A DNA stretch of 41,745 nucleotides, taken from Acidobacteriota bacterium. Lineage in GTDB: Bacteria > Acidobacteriota > Vicinamibacteria > Vicinamibacterales > CAVVIG01. The notes below the pieces were generated by a model, which saw only the letters and a list, made by a program, of their open reading frames with translations, had not been told where the DNA came from and did no database searches. The stretch covers positions 1-41,745 of the forward strand of contig JAHFUI010000017.1 of the NCBI GenBank assembly GCA_023265175.1. The letters are read 5' to 3'. Below are positions 1 through 8,594 of this stretch, in pieces. Every line of letters starts with the position of its first letter. Position 1 is the first letter of the stretch. Position numbers and translations under genes: made by a program.

Positions 1-1287
1 GTCCTTCTTGAACTGGCCGAAGAACGTCGTCGCCTTCGCTCCCCCAAACCGGTTGGCACCGAACGTCACGGAGAGATTCTCGGTCAGCTTGTAGCCGAGC
101 TCCGGTCTCAGGAAGAAGTCTCTGTCGGTTGGACTGTAGGCGCCGAAGACGGACGGCCTCCAAATCTGATAGCGGAGCATCTGGGTCAAGCGCACCGAAA
201 ACACACTCCGAATACGGTCCTGCGAGGAATTTCCCGCGGGAATGGAGCGACGATACGCCTCGAAATCTTTCATCACCTCGCCATACGCCTGAACGCCGAC
301 GGTCCCGTCCCGCCACGGTTGGTACTGATATCCGGCCAGGAACCGCCATTGAGAATTGGGCACGGCCGGGTCGTCTCCTCCTCGGTCGCCCCTGGAATCG
401 TAGTAACCCACCTCCGCGCTGAGAACCCCGCCAGGGAGGCCTCGCTGGAGGCTGACGCCGTAGACGGCCAGCTCGGGGTAGAACCGCGTGAGGAAAATTG
501 GCGTCAGAGAAGGATCGATTCGAACGCTCGGACTGCGCCAAAACCCGCGGTAGGCGTAGAACGACACATCGAAACCCGACACGTGCCGGTAGAGGCGAAG
601 CGCCAGTTCGGTATTCGAAAGGCTCGCAGCGGGTTTTACTTCCTGTTGGCCCACGACGCCCGACAGGGGAACGAAGAAAGAAAACCGTTTCGACGAAGGC
701 GGCGTATCGGACGTGAAGACCGGAACAGCAAGGAAATCCGCGCTGACGGCCTTCGATGACCACCGGCCCCGAGCTCCATCAACGCCGAGCTTCAGGTACT
801 CCATCGGCCTCCCGGAAAAGAACGAGTCCCAATCCTTCGGGAAGACATCATTGATGAAGAGAAGATCCCCCAGGCCCCACGTCACGATCTGACGCCCGAT
901 CCGCAGATCGGCGGCGCCCGCGCCGACGCCTGCATACCCTTCCCGGAGATCGCCTGCGAACGTCCGCGTCACGACGTCGTACAGCACGTCACCCTTTGCC
1001 AGAATCGTGACGTTTCCTGACGCCGTCTTCGCGCCAACGTCGAGGCGCAACCGGGTTTCGCCCAGTACCATATCGCCACCCTCGCCTCCGGCTGGGCGTT
1101 CGCCGGTTGTACGCAACGCGCCGGCGCCCAACAGAAAGCCGTGGATCTCCACGGTATTGGTGGCCTGAGCCGAAGCGGCTTCCTGTCTGAACGCGGCAGC
1201 CGGGTCCGACTGTGCCAGCGCCGGTGATGCCATCATCGAGAATGCCGAAAGCGCCAGCGCGGCTGGTCCCGACGATCGCTTTCCCAT
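1..1287 (-). CDS. Porin-like outer-membrane protein (3' end outside window)
   Basis: I translated this frame by eye from the minus strand: it is open for all 429 codons to the window edge, so the C-terminus is missing. It begins with a signal peptide (MGKRSSGPAALALSAF, cleavage after the ASPALA-Q region). Long stretches of alternating aromatic and polar residues with Gly/Asp turns follow, as expected of a beta-barrel (for example LRIGRQIVTWG and SVTFGANRFG). The QIVTWG stretch resembles DUF1302/alginate-export type porins, but I cannot assign a family. The ATG at 1287 gives the cleaner signal peptide. An in-frame GTG at 1299 would overlap the upstream stop as GTGA and add four residues. It is the last gene of the MMPL-LolA-like-porin set, so it probably forms the outer-membrane part of an export route. 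The substrate is unknown. Confidence 0.75.
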   Translation of the reverse strand, partial: MGKRSSGPAALALSAFSMMASPALAQSDPAAAFRQEAASAQATNTVEIHGFLLGAGALRTTGERPAGGEGGDMVLGETRLRLDVGAKTASGNVTILAKGDVLYDVVTRTFAGDLREGYAGVGAGAADLRIGRQIVTWGLGDLLFINDVFPKDWDSFFSGRPMEYLKLGVDGARGRWSSKAVSADFLAVPVFTSDTPPSSKRFSFFVPLSGVVGQQEVKPAASLSNTELALRLYRHVSGFDVSFYAYRGFWRSPSVRIDPSLTPIFLTRFYPELAVYGVSLQRGLPGGVLSAEVGYYDSRGDRGGDDPAVPNSQWRFLAGYQYQPWRDGTVGVQAYGEVMKDFEAYRRSIPAGNSSQDRIRSVFSVRLTQMLRYQIWRPSVFGAYSPTDRDFFLRPELGYKLTENLSVTFGANRFGGAKATTFFGQFKKD

Positions 1288-1295
1288 GCGAGCAT

Positions 1296-2126
1296 TCACT
1301 GGATCCACTTTTGCGGCGGCGTCTCCAGGGATCGTTCAGTGAAGACCGCGTCTTCGAGTCCCACGTCGTACTCGATGCTGTTGAACGTCACCTCCGTCCG
1401 ATGGCCGCTCTTGACATTGGTCATCGTGCGCTTCACCACCGCGGGGTACTCCTTCTTCGCCTCCCCCACACCGCCCGTGAACACCTGGATGCGATCCGCC
1501 GTGAAGACCCTGGCGAGCTGATTCTGGGCATCGTAGTACTCCTCTTTCCGCGGCAGAAAGCTCTTCTTGTCGATCCAGGCCAGCTTCTTCGTATAGTCGA
1601 TTCCGGTTTTCGGCACGCTCTGGACGAGATAGCAATCGACATCGCCTACTCTGTCCTCGCGCAGCAAGGTGTGCGTGTCCGCGGACACATCGCGGCCCGA
1701 CACATCCTCATAGCTGAAGTCTGATCCTACGAAGCTCGATCGACTGTCATTGGCGGCAATCCGCCGCACGGCATTGATGGCCGGAATGAAGATCCACCGA
1801 TCGTCATCCCGTTCGTAGTACTTCCACACCAGAAGGGCCGTGCGTCGCACGTCACCGGGGTCGTGAAAGTAGATGAAGTATTTCTGGTTCCTACTCTTCG
1901 GATCATTCTTGTGAAGCATGGTCAAGCGCCGCGTGCGTATCTTGTTCGACTCGGAGACAAGATCCATGACCACTCTGGTTTTCATGTCGGCCCCCGCGTA
2001 GTAGAAGGCCTGTTGGGATCGTTCCACAATGTCGGTTCCCGTGAGACCTTCGCGCTGGGCCTGCGCCACGATCGCGCTGAGGATGAGGGAAAGGGTGACG
2101 GCAGCATGTGTGCGTACTGGATTCAT
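1296..2126 (-). CDS. Outer-membrane lipoprotein-sorting-like (LolA fold) periplasmic protein
   Basis: 276 residues with a signal peptide (MNPVRTHAAVTLSLILSAIVAQAQ). The mature protein has the features of the LolA-like proteins that partner MMPL transporters: an R-R-L-T-M-L-H segment, a YFIYFHDPGDVRRTALLVW stretch, a W-I-F-I-P-A motif, and a region giving SFVGSDFSYEDVSGRD. This family is thought to carry hydrophobic cargo across the periplasm, although the substrate is rarely known. The start ATG overlaps the stop of the MMPL gene by 4 bp (ATGA, 2123-2126), so the two are translationally coupled. Its own stop lies next to the porin start. It is probably the shuttle between the inner-membrane MMPL pump and the outer-membrane porin. 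Confidence is high for the family, low for the cargo. Confidence 0.85.
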   Translation of the reverse strand: MNPVRTHAAVTLSLILSAIVAQAQREGLTGTDIVERSQQAFYYAGADMKTRVVMDLVSESNKIRTRRLTMLHKNDPKSRNQKYFIYFHDPGDVRRTALLVWKYYERDDDRWIFIPAINAVRRIAANDSRSSFVGSDFSYEDVSGRDVSADTHTLLREDRVGDVDCYLVQSVPKTGIDYTKKLAWIDKKSFLPRKEEYYDAQNQLARVFTADRIQVFTGGVGEAKKEYPAVVKRTMTNVKSGHRTEVTFNSIEYDVGLEDAVFTERSLETPPQKWIQ

Positions 2127-4468
2127 CGCGAGCCTTTTTTGAAGAGGACCGGGTGGAACAGGTGAATGAGGCCGGGAAGATACACGACGCTCATCAACGC
2201 TGACAGCAACATGATCGCGGCCATCAACACGCCGACCGTGACATACGGCGTGAGGTCGGCGAGGGTCATGACGGCGAAGCCCGACGCGAAGAGCATCGCG
2301 TTCAGGAAGATCCCTCTCCCGGGCCGCGCCACGGTCCAGACGAGCGCTTCGTCAAGGCGGGGGTCCTGACGGTAACGCTGGCGGAAGCGTGCCACGAAGT
2401 GAATGGCGAAATCGATGGCCAGTCCCAGCGAGAGTGTCGAGAGCACGGCGACGGGCATGTCGAAGTCCTTTCCCACGAGCCCGACGACCCCGTAGATGAA
2501 GCCAATGGTAAAGAGCAACGGCAGGCACGCAAGAATGCCCCAAACGAGCGATCGGGTTTGCGCGACCAAGAGGAGCAACACCAGCGCGATGCCCGCGAGG
2601 AAGCTCTCCAGCATCCCCCAGAGGACCTCATGGCTCCAGACAAGATTGAAGTAGGCAATCCCCGCGGGCTGGATCGCCGCGGCACCCGGAAGAGGATGCG
2701 AGCCCAGGTAGGCGTCCGTGCGGTGGATGACGTCTTCCATGACATCAGCGTCCCAACTCTTGAGTTGAACAAAGATATTGGCGTTCTGGAATGGATAGTC
2801 GACGACATTATCGAGATCGCTCGGCTTGGCCGAGGCGGCGAAGAGAAACAGGTATTGCCCGACCTGCTCTGGCGAATCCGGAATGCGGTCAAAGGCCGCC
2901 TCATCGGCGTGGAGGACGCGATTGATTCGCTTGACGTAGTCCACGACCGAGAACGTCTTCCCCACCCGAGGGTTCTTCTCGAGCTCCCGCTGGACGCCCT
3001 CGATGCCGCGAAGCATGTTCGGGTCTTTGATGGCGTCTTCGGCGGCACCCTGCACCGTGAGGTATGCCGTAGAGGTTCCACCAAGGTTCGCGTTCAGAAC
3101 CCGGTCGGCTGTCCGCACCTCGCTCCCGGACTTGAACCAATGGACCATGTTGTTGTTGACGTGAATGCGCGAGAGCCCAACGCCCGCAACGACCAACGAC
3201 GCGAGACCGATGGCGGCTATCGCGCGCGCGCGCCGGATGCAGAACCATCCAAGGCGTGATAACCACCGGCCGTGGCCGAGACCGTCGCCACCCGTGCGGC
3301 GTGTGATGGTCGCGATGTGGTCTTCGCGTAGCAGCATCAGGATTGCGGGCACCAGGGTGAAACTCATGAGGAGGATCACCAACGTTCCGAAAGCGATGAC
3401 CAGCCCGAAGATCTTCACAGGCACGATGGTGGCTGTGGCCAGGGCGGCAAATCCGGCCGCGGTGCAAACGTCAGAGTAGAACACCGGGCCGGCGACAGCT
3501 TTCATCGTTTGGAGCACCGCGCGTCGTTTGTCGGGCACCTCGCGGAAGCGGAAGGCGAATTCGTTGAAAATGTGCACGCTATCGGTCGCGATGGCCATGA
3601 GGAAGACAGGGCTCATCGAGCTCATGATGTGCACCGGGTAGCCAAGCCCGACGAGGAGTCCCATCGACCAGATGATGCCGGTCATCGCCACCGCCATGTT
3701 GGCGGTGATGAGCAGCGTGCTGCGGAACACGAACCAGAGGACCGCACAGAGGACCACTCCGGTAATCGGCGAGAAGACGGCCATCTGACGAAACATCTCC
3801 GTGCCGAACGTATCTCGCGCGACAGGATCGCCAGCCAGGTAGAAGCGGTCATCGCCAGAATCCGAGGGGAGGAGCGTCCGGATCTTATCGGCGATCTCTT
3901 TGCCATTGGCCGTTGGCTCGATGGGCACATAGATCGCGGTGGTCGTCGCGTCGGGAGAGACGATGCGATTGAGGAAAAGAGGATTCCCGAGCAGGGACGT
4001 TCGGACGCGCGCGGTGTCGGCGTCGGATTCCGGAACGTCGTCGAAGACCGGTCCCACGAGCAGTTGGCCGGCCCGAACGGCCACGTTGTCGATGGTCGAC
4101 AAGCTGATGACGTCACGCACGATGACGCCGGGAATCTTCCGGATTTCTCCGGTCAGACGCCGGATGCGAGTGAGACTCTGGCGATTGACGATGCCCCGCT
4201 CGTTGACGATGCCGAGGACAATGGTGTCGGCGTGGAGGGCGAAGTCCCGTTCGACCCGGTCGTTGTGCTGCCGCACGGGAGCTGTCACCGGCAGCATGTG
4301 TTTCGGATCGGTGTCGATGGTGGTTTTGGGAAGCTGGGCGGCGAAGGCGAGCGTCGCACCGATCGTGAGGCCAATCGTCCACCACGGATGGTCCAGCGAG
4401 CACGCCGCCAAGCGAGTCAGCGCTGTGTCAATTCCCCACGTCCTTCGAGGGCCTGCCAGGCCAGCCAT
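2123..4468 (-). CDS. MMPL/RND-family transporter
   Basis: 781 residues in two similar halves, each with one N-terminal transmembrane helix, a large periplasmic loop and a five-helix bundle. The first helix is near residues 30-48 (WWTIGLTIGATLAFAAQL), and the helix bundles lie near 225-375 and 600-775. The loops hold typical RND signatures such as D-T-D-P-K-H-M-L-P and LSTLSLGLAIDFAIHFVARF near the C-terminal bundle. Length and layout fit the MMPL/HpnN-like exporters of lipids or other hydrophobic molecules driven by proton flux. It is first in an operon with the LolA-like and porin genes. A divergent ArsR-rhodanese regulator lies 134 bp away. Substrate is not determinable; hopanoid-like or other lipids are possible by analogy only. 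Confidence 0.88.
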   Translation of the reverse strand: MAGLAGPRRTWGIDTALTRLAACSLDHPWWTIGLTIGATLAFAAQLPKTTIDTDPKHMLPVTAPVRQHNDRVERDFALHADTIVLGIVNERGIVNRQSLTRIRRLTGEIRKIPGVIVRDVISLSTIDNVAVRAGQLLVGPVFDDVPESDADTARVRTSLLGNPLFLNRIVSPDATTTAIYVPIEPTANGKEIADKIRTLLPSDSGDDRFYLAGDPVARDTFGTEMFRQMAVFSPITGVVLCAVLWFVFRSTLLITANMAVAMTGIIWSMGLLVGLGYPVHIMSSMSPVFLMAIATDSVHIFNEFAFRFREVPDKRRAVLQTMKAVAGPVFYSDVCTAAGFAALATATIVPVKIFGLVIAFGTLVILLMSFTLVPAILMLLREDHIATITRRTGGDGLGHGRWLSRLGWFCIRRARAIAAIGLASLVVAGVGLSRIHVNNNMVHWFKSGSEVRTADRVLNANLGGTSTAYLTVQGAAEDAIKDPNMLRGIEGVQRELEKNPRVGKTFSVVDYVKRINRVLHADEAAFDRIPDSPEQVGQYLFLFAASAKPSDLDNVVDYPFQNANIFVQLKSWDADVMEDVIHRTDAYLGSHPLPGAAAIQPAGIAYFNLVWSHEVLWGMLESFLAGIALVLLLLVAQTRSLVWGILACLPLLFTIGFIYGVVGLVGKDFDMPVAVLSTLSLGLAIDFAIHFVARFRQRYRQDPRLDEALVWTVARPGRGIFLNAMLFASGFAVMTLADLTPYVTVGVLMAAIMLLSALMSVVYLPGLIHLFHPVLFKKGSR

Positions 4469-4571
4469 TGGAGATGCTCCCGTCGTGTCGGTTCACGAGC
4501 GCTCGCGCGTCTGCGACCGGAGGCGTCGAGCCGTTCATGCCCAACCCTTGACACCAGCCACTCTACAAGCC

Positions 4572-4592
4572 TAAATTCTATTAGTCAATTTA
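4572..4592. promoter_or_regulatory. AT-rich inverted repeat, candidate operator
   Basis: TAAATT (4572-4577) and AATTTA (4587-4592) form a perfect 6-bp inverted repeat with a 9-bp spacer, inside an AT-rich patch that stands out in this GC-rich DNA. It ends 10 bp before the ArsR-rhodanese start codon and about 100 bp before the divergent MMPL start. This size and placement suit a dimeric winged-helix ArsR-type repressor, so it is the likely operator for autoregulation and perhaps for the MMPL operon. No binding evidence. Confidence 0.5.
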
Positions 4593-4602
4593 TTACTTGA
4601 TT

Positions 4603-5289
4603 ATGCGAGACACCACTCCCGCCCGCCGCTTCACGGACACCATCTACGAGCAGTTCGCCCGCATCGGAAAGGCGATCGCGAGCCCGCGCCGCCTCGAACT
4701 GTTGGACTTGCTGTCGCAAGGTCCTCGGACCGTCGACGCCTTGGCGCGTCTGGCGGCTCAGAGCCTGGCGAACACCTCGCAGCACCTGCAGGTGCTGCGT
4801 GCCGCCCGGCTGGTCGACGCCGACAAGGAAGGCCTGTATGTCACGTACCGGCTCGCCGATTCGGAGGTCGCGAGGTTCTTCCAGACTCTCCGGCAACTCG
4901 CCGAGTCGCGCCTGGCCGAAATCGAACAGACAAAGCGCGCGTTCCTGGAAAGGCGCGGACTGATGGAGCCGGTCGACCGTGAAGCCCTTCTCGAGCGCGT
5001 ACGCTCGGGGAAGGTGACGGTCCTCGACGTCCGCCCGGTCGAAGAATACCGTGCAGGCCACATTCCGCGTGCCGTCTCGATTCCGCTCACCGATCTCAAG
5101 CACCGGCTGGCGGAGATCCCTCGGAATCGCGAAGTCGTCGCGTACTGTCGCGGCCCTTACTGCGTCATGGCGATCGACGCCGTCGAACTTCTACGCGCGC
5201 GAGGTTTCAAGGCGGTTCGGCTGGAAGACGGTGTTCAGGAATGGCGCGCACGGGGCTTCGAGGTTGCGGTCGGCGATCGCGCTGCATGA
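4603..5289 (+). CDS. ArsR-family regulator fused to a rhodanese domain
   Basis: 228 residues. Residues about 10-95 are a winged helix-turn-helix of ArsR/SmtB type (the segment ANTSQHLQVLRAARLV is the recognition region). Residues about 125-222 are a rhodanese domain with DVRPVEEYRAGHIPRAVSI and the active-site loop CRGPYC, in which Cys182 would be the persulfide cysteine. This known architecture links DNA binding to sulfur transfer or thiol oxidation. I chose the ATG at 4603; a TTG at 4597 in the same frame would add two residues. It is divergent from the MMPL operon and is its probable regulator. A second cysteine (Cys187) in the loop could form a disulfide or trisulfide switch; that is inference. 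Confidence 0.87.
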   Translation: MRDTTPARRFTDTIYEQFARIGKAIASPRRLELLDLLSQGPRTVDALARLAAQSLANTSQHLQVLRAARLVDADKEGLYVTYRLADSEVARFFQTLRQLAESRLAEIEQTKRAFLERRGLMEPVDREALLERVRSGKVTVLDVRPVEEYRAGHIPRAVSIPLTDLKHRLAEIPRNREVVAYCRGPYCVMAIDAVELLRARGFKAVRLEDGVQEWRARGFEVAVGDRAA

Positions 5290-5298
5290 GTGGAAGCA

Positions 5299-5724
5299 TC
5301 AGCGGCCGAATGGCGAGAGCAAGGGGATGACGTGCCGGCCTTTTCGACGATATACCAGGAAATCCTTGTCGGTCGTGAAGACCTGGCACGGATCGGCCAG
5401 CTCGGCCATCCGGACGAGACAGGCATCCGCGAGGCTCATCGGCTGGTCGGCATACTTCCGCAGCAGACGCCACGCGTCCGAACGGTGATTGTCCAACACG
5501 AAGTCGAGCCGGATGATCCGCCTCTCCAGTAGACGAAGGAGCGGTTCGGCATCGGCCTTCTCGGATTGCAACACGAACATCGCCTCGGACAAGACCGCTT
5601 CGCAGGTCCACAAGGGATCGAACAGGGCGCTCCAGCATTCGATTGCCCAGCGGTGATGCTGGTCGTTTCGGTTCAGATACGCGACGAGCGGGCCGGTGTC
5701 CAAGAGCACTCTAGTCGCGGCCAT
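5299..5724 (-). CDS. vapC: PIN-domain ribonuclease toxin (VapC-like)
   Basis: 141 residues with the PIN-domain acidic residues in order: Asp9 (LLDTGPLVAYL), Glu47 (CEAVLSEAMFVL), Asp100 (SLADACLVRMAEL) and Asp119 (FTTDKDF). PIN toxins are metal-dependent endoribonucleases that cut tRNA or other RNAs and are held inactive by a partner antitoxin. The start is taken at the ATG at 5724, which removes a basic, non-PIN extension that would run to 5841. It overlaps the end of the upstream RHH antitoxin gene by 14 bp, the usual coupled arrangement. The stop is 9 bp from the stop of the convergent ArsR-rhodanese gene. Confidence 0.85.
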   Translation of the reverse strand: MAATRVLLDTGPLVAYLNRNDQHHRWAIECWSALFDPLWTCEAVLSEAMFVLQSEKADAEPLLRLLERRIIRLDFVLDNHRSDAWRLLRKYADQPMSLADACLVRMAELADPCQVFTTDKDFLVYRRKGRHVIPLLSPFGR

Positions 5725-5935
5725 AGCCCGTGAACCTGCGGGTCGACGCGTCTCTCGCACCGGACACCGACCCGCAGAGGTCTTTGGCCTGATCGTGCAG
5801 GGACGGTCTCCGTCGGCCGAGATGGCGGTCAATGAGATCACGGACCACCGCCGCTCGGGACCGTCCTGTGGCCTCGGCGCGATCCTTCAGCCGCTGGATG
5901 TGCCGGCGATCCAGTTTGAGTGTGACCGTTTCCAT
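5711..5935 (-). CDS. Ribbon-helix-helix antitoxin
   Basis: 74 residues. The N-terminus METVTLKLDRRHIQRLKD is the beta strand and first helix of an RHH DNA-binding domain, and RSRAAVVRDLIDRHL is the second helix. The tail after residue 45 would wrap the toxin. It lies directly upstream of, and overlaps, the PIN toxin, so the pair is a type II toxin-antitoxin module that should repress itself through the RHH dimer. The AT-richer stretch just upstream (5936-5960, containing GGTATTAC) is the likely promoter/operator. No mobile element is visible next to it. Confidence 0.8.
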   Translation of the reverse strand: METVTLKLDRRHIQRLKDRAEATGRSRAAVVRDLIDRHLGRRRPSLHDQAKDLCGSVSGARDASTRRFTGYGRD

Positions 5936-6017
5936 ATGTAGGAATGGTATTACTTCTGTGGCGAACGATCAATACCGCATCGGAGGCGATCATGGTTGTC
6001 GCGTGACGTCAGAGCGG

Positions 6018-6452
6018 CTATCGGTTGTCGTAGCCCTGCCCGATGTAGGTGAGCGGCAGCTCTGTTCGCATGATTACCAGCGTCGACGCGAGCAGAATCG
6101 TGTAGCGCCCCTCGGTGTTTTTCGCGATATTCAAGGGCTGCTGGTACCGCACGTGCCAGTCGTACACTTGGTGCCAGGTGTCGACGCCGACGTCGATGTA
6201 ATCGGGAAACTTCCCGGCCACGCGCAGGAATGTCTTGATCTGGTCCCGTACCTGGTTGATCTCCCAGAAGCTGTCCTGACGCCGCATCTCGTCGCGTAAC
6301 CCCGTAATCGCCGTGGTGACGTTGTCGAGCGCACGTTCGGACGGCGTTTGCAGCGCCTCTACACCACGCGCCTCGACCGCGACCTCAGGCGCCAGCGCCG
6401 CCAGAGCGCTTCCCAACGCGGTCCCGTTCAGCAGTGTTCGTCGGCTCATCAT
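6018..6452 (-). CDS. Tat-exported protein of unknown function
   Basis: 144 residues. The N-terminus MMSRRTLLNGTALGSALAAL is a twin-arginine signal peptide (SRRTLL) with cleavage after an Ala-rich stretch. The mature part is helical (VTTAITGLRDEMRRQDSFWEI and INQVRDQIKTFLRV) and ends with strands YTILLASTLVIMR. I do not recognise the family. It starts 41 bp from the divergent formate dehydrogenase operon. Tat export suggests the protein folds, or binds a partner or cofactor, before export. That, together with its position next to a redox operon, hints at a periplasmic redox accessory role, but no catalytic motif supports it. Confidence 0.65.
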   Translation of the reverse strand: MMSRRTLLNGTALGSALAALAPEVAVEARGVEALQTPSERALDNVTTAITGLRDEMRRQDSFWEINQVRDQIKTFLRVAGKFPDYIDVGVDTWHQVYDWHVRYQQPLNIAKNTEGRYTILLASTLVIMRTELPLTYIGQGYDNR

Positions 6453-6493
6453 CGGCGTTCCTTTCTGTGCTCACGATGTAAGATATTCTATCG

Positions 6494-8563
6494 ATGGATA
6501 TTCTTGATTCCGAGACCCGCGACACGGTTGCGGGCCTGGTCGCCAGGCTGAAGGACAAGCCTGGGGCCCTGCTGCCCATCTTGCACGCCATTCAGGACAC
6601 GCTTGGTTATGTGCCTGCTTCGGCTGTCCCGATTATCGCCGCCGGCCTGAATCTCTCACGCGCCGATGTGCACGGCGTCATCAGCTTCTATCATTACTTC
6701 CGCGACACGCAGCCGGGGCGCCACACGATTCATCTCTGTCGGGCGGAAGCGTGCCAGTCCATGAACGCGCGCGGCCTCGAAGCCCACGCGAAACACCGCC
6801 TGGGCATCGACTTCCACGAGACGACCGCCAACGGGGCGTTCTCGTTCGAGCCGGTGTACTGCCTCGGCAACTGCGCCTGTTCACCGGCGATGATGATCGA
6901 CGGCGAGCTCTACGGCCGCGTGACGCCGGATCGCTTTAACGACATCGTGTCCGAGCGCGGCTCCGCCGCGGTGGAAGAAACGCTTGCTCGTCACGAGAAG
7001 AAATTTCCGGGCGTTTCTTCTACGGCGATCACCGTCTACGTGCCGCGCGATGCCGCCGCGCTCTCCCTCGGCGCCGAGGACGTCGCACGGGCGATTGCGG
7101 CGGAAGCCACCTGGCGTCGCATCGACATTCGGATCGTGCGCAACGGCACCCGTGGCATGTGTTGGCTCGAGCCGCTGATCGAGGTGCAGACGCCGGCCGG
7201 CCGCACGGCATACGGCCCCGTGAGCAGCCGTGACGTGCGCGGCCTCTTCGACGCCGATTTTCTCCACGGCGGGACGCACCCACTCGGTCACGGCCCCGTC
7301 GACGCGATCCCGTACTTCAACAGACAGGAACGGTTGGCGTTTACACGTGTCGGAGTCACCGACCCCGTGAACATCGACGATTACCTCGCGCACGACGGCT
7401 ACAAAGGATTGACCCGCGCGCTTGCGATCGGTCCGGCGGCGATCGTCCAGGAGGTCACCGACTCGGGGCTGCGTGGCCGCGGCGGCGCGGCCTTCCCCAC
7501 CGGCATCAAGTGGAAGACCGTGCTCGACGCACCCGCGAGCCAGAAGTACGTCACCTGCAACGCCGACGAGGGCGACTCCGGCACGTTCGCGGATCGGATG
7601 CTCATGGAAGGCGACCCGTTCGTCCTCATCGAGGGGATGACGATCGCGGCGATCGCCGTCGGCGCGACCGAGGGCTACATCTATCTGCGCGTCGAGTATC
7701 CGCACGCCCGTCGCGCGCTCACCGCGGCGATAGACGAGGCCTACCAGCGTGGATATCTTGGCGCCGACATCCTCGGCAGCGGGCACCGGTTCGATCTCGA
7801 GGTGCGGCTCGGCGCGGGCGCGTATATTTGCGGCGAAGAGACCTCGATGCTTGAGAGCCTCGAAGGCAAACGCGGCGAGGTTCGTCCACGTCCTCCGCTT
7901 CCGGCCATCAAAGGCCTGTTCGGCTGCCCGACTATCGTGAACAACGTGATGTCGCTGGCGTGCGTGCCGATCATTCTCGACAAAGGCGGCGCGTTCTTCA
8001 GCGATTACGGCGTCGGCAAGTCGCGCGGGACGCTCGCGATTCAGCTCGGCGGCAACATCAAGCGCGGCGGACTCATCGAGAAGGCGTTCGGCCTCACGCT
8101 TCGCGAGCTGCTGTACGACTTTGGCGGCGGGAGCGCGTCCGGTCGTCCCATTCGAGCGGTTCAGGTCGGCGGGCCGCTCGGCGCGTTCATGCCGGAATCG
8201 CAGTTCGACACGCCGCTCGACTACGAGGCGTTCACCCATGTCGGCGCCCTCGTTGGCCACGGTGGCGTCGTCGTGTTCGACGACACGGTAGATATGGCCC
8301 GGATGGCGCGTTACGCGATGGAATTCTGTGCGATCGAATCGTGCGGGAAGTGCACGCCATGCCGCATCGGGTCGATACGCGGCGTGGAGGTCATCGACCG
8401 CGTACTCGATGAGCCGGAGGGCGAGCTGAACCTCGCGCTCCTCGAGGAATTGTGCGATACCATGGTGAGCGGCTCGCTGTGCGGGCTCGGCGGCATGACG
8501 CCGTATCCCGTCCAGAGCGCGCTCAAGCATTTCCGGCAGGATTTCGGAAGACGTAGGCGATAG
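6494..8563 (+). CDS. fdsB: NAD-dependent formate dehydrogenase, fused gamma-beta (NuoE-NuoF-like) subunit
   Basis: 689 residues. Residues 1-155 are a NuoE/FdsG thioredoxin-like domain with its [2Fe-2S] cysteines at 82, 87, 123 and 127 (LCRAEAC and CLGNCACS). Residues from about 280 onward are NuoF/FdsB: the glycine-rich FMN/NADH region GLRGRGGAAFPTGIKW (325-340), CNADEGDSGTFADRML, CGEETSMLESLEGKRG, and the C-terminal [4Fe-4S] motif ESCGKCTPCRIGS. It passes electrons from the molybdenum subunit through FMN to NAD+. In many bacteria FdsG and FdsB are separate; here they are one chain. It heads a plus-strand operon with fdsA and fdsD. No strong Shine-Dalgarno is visible before the ATG. Confidence 0.9.
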   Translation: MDILDSETRDTVAGLVARLKDKPGALLPILHAIQDTLGYVPASAVPIIAAGLNLSRADVHGVISFYHYFRDTQPGRHTIHLCRAEACQSMNARGLEAHAKHRLGIDFHETTANGAFSFEPVYCLGNCACSPAMMIDGELYGRVTPDRFNDIVSERGSAAVEETLARHEKKFPGVSSTAITVYVPRDAAALSLGAEDVARAIAAEATWRRIDIRIVRNGTRGMCWLEPLIEVQTPAGRTAYGPVSSRDVRGLFDADFLHGGTHPLGHGPVDAIPYFNRQERLAFTRVGVTDPVNIDDYLAHDGYKGLTRALAIGPAAIVQEVTDSGLRGRGGAAFPTGIKWKTVLDAPASQKYVTCNADEGDSGTFADRMLMEGDPFVLIEGMTIAAIAVGATEGYIYLRVEYPHARRALTAAIDEAYQRGYLGADILGSGHRFDLEVRLGAGAYICGEETSMLESLEGKRGEVRPRPPLPAIKGLFGCPTIVNNVMSLACVPIILDKGGAFFSDYGVGKSRGTLAIQLGGNIKRGGLIEKAFGLTLRELLYDFGGGSASGRPIRAVQVGGPLGAFMPESQFDTPLDYEAFTHVGALVGHGGVVVFDDTVDMARMARYAMEFCAIESCGKCTPCRIGSIRGVEVIDRVLDEPEGELNLALLEELCDTMVSGSLCGLGGMTPYPVQSALKHFRQDFGRRRR

Positions 8564-8594
8564 TCGTTCAAGCGGACCATCGGGTGAAGGTCGA

